A DNA stretch of 64,000 bases. Source: Thinopyrum elongatum (taxonomy: Eukaryota > Streptophyta > Magnoliopsida > Poales > Poaceae). The notes beneath the pieces are model-generated. The model was not told where the DNA came from. It did no database searches and was given only the letters and a program-made list of their open reading frames with translations. A program made the translations under genes and the position numbers. Position 1 is the first letter of the stretch; each line of letters opens with the position of its first letter. Positions 59,747-64,000 of this stretch are shown here, piece after piece. The stretch is taken from assembly GCA_011799875.1 (NCBI GenBank), contig CM022298.1, forward strand, positions 57,439,015 to 57,503,014, read 5' to 3'.

Positions 59747-61702
59747 ATGGACCGTTTGTTTCCACCGCGTCCTACGACACAGCTTGTGCTTCGCACTTGG
59801 GCTCGTAATACCCCTGGGTTTCCAGCTGTCCTGATCGCTCTCATGACCAGACTTGGCTACCGCTGGTACCCTGAGTTCATGGTTTACGAGGATTACCGCG
59901 AGTTTAATCAGGAACAGTACTATGCTGAAGTTCGGATTTATGATCGGCAGAATGACTCAGACACCGAGATACACCTTTTTCACGGATTAGGCGTGACGAT
60001 TGAGATGGCAGTACATGATGCCGCGTACTCTGCTGTCGCACGTCTTCGAGGACAGTTCAGTGATATCTTGGATGACTCTGAGTTCCGATACATTCCGTAT
60101 GCCCCTGCTGGGGATGCTACCGGATACTACACAGCTACCTGTGCCCCGTACGAGCCTCGCCGATATGACCACCGCGTTCTGATTCAGTGCACTCAGGCTC
60201 TGGATCGCACTGTTCGGGCTCTCGCCGTCGAGTTGGTTGCCACTCGAGCACGTCTCTACGATGCTATAACGCAGTTTCGCAACTCTGACAAGCCCCTGGA
60301 TGCCGATGACTGGCTCCGCGACATCACTCACGAGATGGAGTCTGCTAATGTCGCCCCCGCCAACTTTGTCACCTTCGCGGCCTTTTTCTTAAAGGGCCCC
60401 GCTGCTCAATGGTGGGACACACACAAGCGTACTCTGCCTGTTGGAACAGTCATCACTTGGTATGAGTTCCAGGCTGCTTTCCGTACACGTTACATCCCTC
60501 AAGCAATTATGGAACGCATGAAGACCCAGTTCCGCAACCTCACTCAGGGCAATAAAACCGTCGAAGCTTATCAGCGGGAATTTCTTGATCTCTCCCGCTA
60601 TGCTGAAGAAGACATCGCCACAGATGCTCGCAGACAGGAGAAGTTCCGTAATGGACTACACCCTGACCTCAAGCTTGCACTAGCTGCTCAAGACATCAAT
60701 GACTTCTCAACTCTAGTGAACAAGGCTATTCTCGTTGAGACCGCTCAGATGGAACACAATGACTCGCAGAAGCGCTATCGTGATGCTGGCTCATCTTCGG
60801 GCTCAGCACCGAAGCGTAGAGTTTGGATTCCCAACAACGCGTTCCGTCCCAATGCCTCTGCGCCAAAGAACAATGCTGCACTACGTCTGCCTCCTCCACC
60901 ACCGAGGCCGTCAAAGGCTCAAGCTATTCAGAACCATGCCCCTCTTCGTCCTGAAGATGGTTTGTGTTTCAAGTGCCGCAAACCAGGCCACCAGGCTAAA
61001 GACTACCGCCAGACTCAGAATCAGTTAGATTTTCCTCGTGCTGGCCGTGGATATGGCCGTGGCAACAATCAGACCCGCAACTATAATACTGGGTCTGCTT
61101 CATGTGGTCGTGGTCAAGCTTACAACATTGACATTGAAGAAGTCCAGGATCAACCTGCTACTGTGATGGGTACCCTTCTTGTTAACTCAGTACCTGCTTC
61201 TATATTATTTGATTCAGGAGCATCGCATTCATTCATGTCTGAAGCATTTGCATTATCTCATGACATTGCATTCGAAAAGATGAACCTGCCAATAGTTGTC
61301 CGAACCCCTGGAGGCCAATGTCAAACCACTATGATGGCACATAATGTCCCTGTTGAAATCGAGGAATTTGAATTCCTAGCTTCCCCTATTATCCTGAAGT
61401 CTTCCACCATAGACCTCATACTCGGAATGGATTGGTTGAAAGCTCACATTGCTTCGATCAATTGTGCCACAAAAATTATCCAACTTCTTCACCCCTCCGA
61501 TGAGATAGTGAACTACACTGCCCGAATTACTCGAGACGCTGAAGCTGAGATATATGTTATGAATGCTTTGAACGCCTCACCTCTGGAAGGGATCGAGAAC
61601 GTTCCTGTCGTTCGAGATTTTCCAGACGTCTTTCCAGAAGAACTTCCAGGAATACCCCCGGCTAGAGCTGTCGAGTTGACCCAGTTCGTCCATCGGACTT
61701 AA
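59747..61702 (+). CDS. ORF1-gag-protease fusion (651 aa)
   Basis: One open frame from the ORF1 start codon. Residues 1-174 are ORF1. At codon 175 (ACG, 60269) it passes in frame into gag at the ACGCAGTT shared by both genes; 697 bp present at 14543-15239 are missing. Gag retains the FFLKGPAAQWWDTH region and Lys where the other copy has a stop. The knuckle reads C407-x2-C410-x4-H415-x4-Tyr420: the last Cys is Tyr (TAC, 61004-61006). The protease follows with D-S-G at 489-491 and an LGMDWL segment near 559. The last residues after about 61665 are out of frame. It has lost the ORF1 C terminus and the gag N terminus, so it is probably a defective gag, or a novel fused one. Confidence 0.85.
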   Translation: MDRLFPPRPTTQLVLRTWARNTPGFPAVLIALMTRLGYRWYPEFMVYEDYREFNQEQYYAEVRIYDRQNDSDTEIHLFHGLGVTIEMAVHDAAYSAVARLRGQFSDILDDSEFRYIPYAPAGDATGYYTATCAPYEPRRYDHRVLIQCTQALDRTVRALAVELVATRARLYDAITQFRNSDKPLDADDWLRDITHEMESANVAPANFVTFAAFFLKGPAAQWWDTHKRTLPVGTVITWYEFQAAFRTRYIPQAIMERMKTQFRNLTQGNKTVEAYQREFLDLSRYAEEDIATDARRQEKFRNGLHPDLKLALAAQDINDFSTLVNKAILVETAQMEHNDSQKRYRDAGSSSGSAPKRRVWIPNNAFRPNASAPKNNAALRLPPPPPRPSKAQAIQNHAPLRPEDGLCFKCRKPGHQAKDYRQTQNQLDFPRAGRGYGRGNNQTRNYNTGSASCGRGQAYNIDIEEVQDQPATVMGTLLVNSVPASILFDSGASHSFMSEAFALSHDIAFEKMNLPIVVRTPGGQCQTTMMAHNVPVEIEEFEFLASPIILKSSTIDLILGMDWLKAHIASINCATKIIQLLHPSDEIVNYTARITRDAEAEIYVMNALNASPLEGIENVPVVRDFPDVFPEELPGIPPARAVELTQFVHRT

Positions 61703-64000
61703 GCATGGCACCGTTTCCTATTGCCACGAGCGACCTTATAAGATGCCTCCGCCCATCACCTTCTTGAGCTTAAGAAGAAATCGACAAGGTCACTTAAGAG
61801 TGGTTTCATCCGCCCAGTTCCTCTGCTTGGGGAGCACCTTCACTCTTCGTTAAGAAGAAGGATGGAACTAACCGATTGGTTCAGATTACCGGCCCATTAA
61901 CCAAGCCACAATCCAGAATAAATACCACCTGCCCCGGATCAATGATCTTTATGATCAACTCGCTGATCATCGTTGTTCTCTAAACTCGACTTGAGGTTGG
62001 TTATCACCAGATCCGTGTCCGTGAAGAGGACATTCCCAAGACTGCATTTCGTCACTGTTATGGCTCCTATGAATTACACCGTCATGTCATTTGGCCTAAC
62101 GAATGCCCCAGCTACGTTCTCCCGTCTGATGAATTATAATTCATGGATTAACCTCGACAAATTCGTGCGTGGTATATCTAGATGATATTCTGGTCTTTCT
62201 AAGAATAAGAGGAAACATCTGAACATCTCTGCCTTGTTCTAGAAAGGCTCCGAGAACACCAGTTGTATGCCAAGTATTCCAAATGCGAATTTTGGCTTAC
62301 TGAAGTAACTTACCTTGGACGTGATTTCCAAGGCATGGGATTGCTGTTAACCCCCCGAACGAGTTCGGCTATTCTTGACTGGACTCCCCCAAAGAATGTT
62401 AGCAAGTCGAGAAGTTTCTCGGACTCGCTAGTTATTGCCGTCGATTACGTTGAGAACTTTTCCAAGATTGCAAACCATTGACAAATCTGCTTCACAACGG
62501 GTTAATTAGGTTGTGGACAGAAAAATGTCAAGAAGCTTTCAGACACTAAAAGATAAATTGACATCTGCCCCAGTACTAGCACCCCCGGATTCCCAAAAGG
62601 ATTTGGATGATAGTGGATGCATCATCGTCAAGGATTAGGCTGTGTCCTAATGCAGACGCAAAGTGATTGCTTATGCCTCCCGACAATTGCCTCCTCATGA
62701 AGAACATTATCCGTGCATGTCTTGAACTTTCTGCGGTTATCTATGCCTTGAGCTATGGCGACATTACTTCTCGGTAACTGGCGAGATATACACGGATCAC
62801 AAAGCTTGAAGTATTATATACTCAACCAGATCTGAACCTTCGTCAACAAAGATGGCTCGAAACAATTGCCGTTATGATATGAATATCTCATACACCCCGG
62901 CAAGGCTAATGTAATGGCCGATGCTTTAGTCGCAAGTCCTATAGCAACAATCTTATGGTTCAAGAAACACAACCTCTTCTCCATGAAGAGCTTTGCAAAT
63001 TGAACCCAATGTTTCACAGGGTTATCTCAATACCCTGGTTGTCGAACCAGATTTAGAACACGCGGCATTAAGGTTATGCAAAGTATGACCCTGAAGTTGA
63101 AAAGATCAAGCGATACCTCGAGAAAGGAAAGCCGTCGGATTCCATCTTGATGCAGATGGGATCCTATTTTTCCAACACCGTCTCTTCGTACCCAAGTTCA
63201 AGAATGAGAGGGAAACGTTATGAAGGAAGCTATGACACTCCCTTGTCCATTCACCCTGGTAGCACAAAATAGATGTACCGTGACATTTGTCAAAGATTCT
63301 GGTGGCCTAATATGAAGCGAGACATTGATCGTTATGTTTCTGAGTGTGACGTTTGCCGCCGCGTTAAAGCCCAACATCAAAGGCCCGCAGGAACTCTGCA
63401 ACCCCTGGAAATTCCTGAATGGAAATGGGACAAGGTCCAAAGGATTTCATTACTGGTTTTCCAAATCCCAGAAGGGTCATGATGCTATTTTGTTTGTCAT
63501 TGACCGGTTCTCTAAGGTTGCCCACTTTTTCTGCCTGTTAGGAGACAATCACTGCTAGCCAGTTAGCAGACTTGTATGTTTCCCGAATTGTGTCACTCCA
63601 CGGTGTTCCGTTGGAGACAGTTTGATCGTGGCAGCCTCTTCACCTCCAGATTCTGGAATAGTTTCCAAGAAGCTATGGGAAACATCTGTCTTTCAGCACC
63701 GCTTTTCACCCTCAGTCACAGGGGCAAGTTGAACGAGTGAATCAAGTGTCGAAGATATGCTTCGAGCTTGCGTCATCTCCTTCGGTAAGAAATGGGAGGA
63801 ATCTCTCCGTATGGCCGAATTCTCTTACAACAATAGCTATCAAGCTAGTCTGAGATGGACACGTTTGAAGTTCTATACGGTCGTAAGTGTCGAACCTCTG
63901 AATTGGTCAAAACTGGGGAACGCTCACTCGTCGGACCGGACATTATTCGGCAAGCTGAGAACAAGTCCGTATTGTTCGTGAACATTGTGAAATCGCTCAG
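61703..64000 (+). pseudogene. Gypsy pol: RT, RNase H, integrase, cut by window end (noisy)
   Basis: RT is readable in fragments (YTVMSFGLTNAPATFSRLM near 62075-62130, YLDD at 62175-62186). RNase H is readable at about 62605-62900. The integrase zinc region has a C-x2-C pair near 63349, and the catalytic core runs about 63420-63800. The window ends before the chromodomain and the 3' LTR. Frameshifts every few tens of bases, at places different from those in 30148-33500, suggest read errors rather than decay; clean sequence ends near 61690. Confidence 0.82.

Overview
This window looks like intergenic nuclear DNA of a large-genome Triticeae grass (wheat, Aegilops, rye or barley group). I find no host gene, rRNA, tRNA or CRISPR array. 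Almost every base belongs to nested LTR retrotransposons, and most long open frames are transposon proteins or chance frames in GC-rich LTRs. Family names such as those used in wheat repeat libraries are deliberately not assigned; the superfamily and clade calls rest on PBS, PPT, LTR termini, target-site duplications (TSDs) and protein motifs.

Layout. An old, frame-broken Ty1-Copia element forms the backbone. Its gag remnant starts near 850, its pol lies at 5376-8622, and its 3' LTR is split into 8623-9713, 40194-40824 and 48968-49353. Three later insertions sit in it, each proven by a 5-bp TSD and by Copia sequence that reads on across the insertion: a solo LTR of a long-LTR Ty3-Gypsy family at 1531-5375 (TSD ATATA); a Gypsy complex of the same family at 9714-40188 (TSD TGGAG); and a pol-less, non-autonomous LTR element at 40825-48962 (TSD AGCCC). 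Right of the Copia end lie a minus-strand LTR (49354-50815), about 390 bp of unassigned DNA, a truncated relative of the pol-less element (51209-53480), a minus-strand 3' LTR with part of its internal region (53481-55727), and another Gypsy element of the long-LTR family that runs off the window (55728-64000).

The long-LTR Gypsy family has 3.6-3.9 kb LTRs, an initiator-Met tRNA primer site, an extra sense ORF before gag (ORF1), gag with a CCHC knuckle, protease, RT, RNase H, integrase and a chromodomain-like tail, which fits a Tekay-type chromovirus. The pol-less family has 1.4-1.6 kb LTRs, an Asp-tRNA primer site and an acidic, Tyr/Asp-rich ORF with no recognisable enzyme, so it must borrow replication proteins.

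Assembly caution. The sequence at 16088-30147 repeats about 2.6-16.09 kb, including the same nested insertion junctions and the same private mutations, but is riddled with single-base indels and contains a poly-C/TG junk burst. The noise continues to the N gap at 34849-34873. This looks like an uncorrected long-read gap fill that duplicated 13.5 kb. A second noisy stretch starts near 61690. Ages, copy numbers and frameshifts in those parts should not be taken at face value.

Most interesting biology: the ORF1 upstream of gag with a dsRBD-like layout, its in-frame fusion to gag through an 8-bp-repeat deletion, the polypurine-tract 14-mer recurring inside the pol-less element both as coding KLGDA repeats and as hairpins, and a GC palindrome just upstream of the LTR TATA box that keeps pairing despite sequence change.
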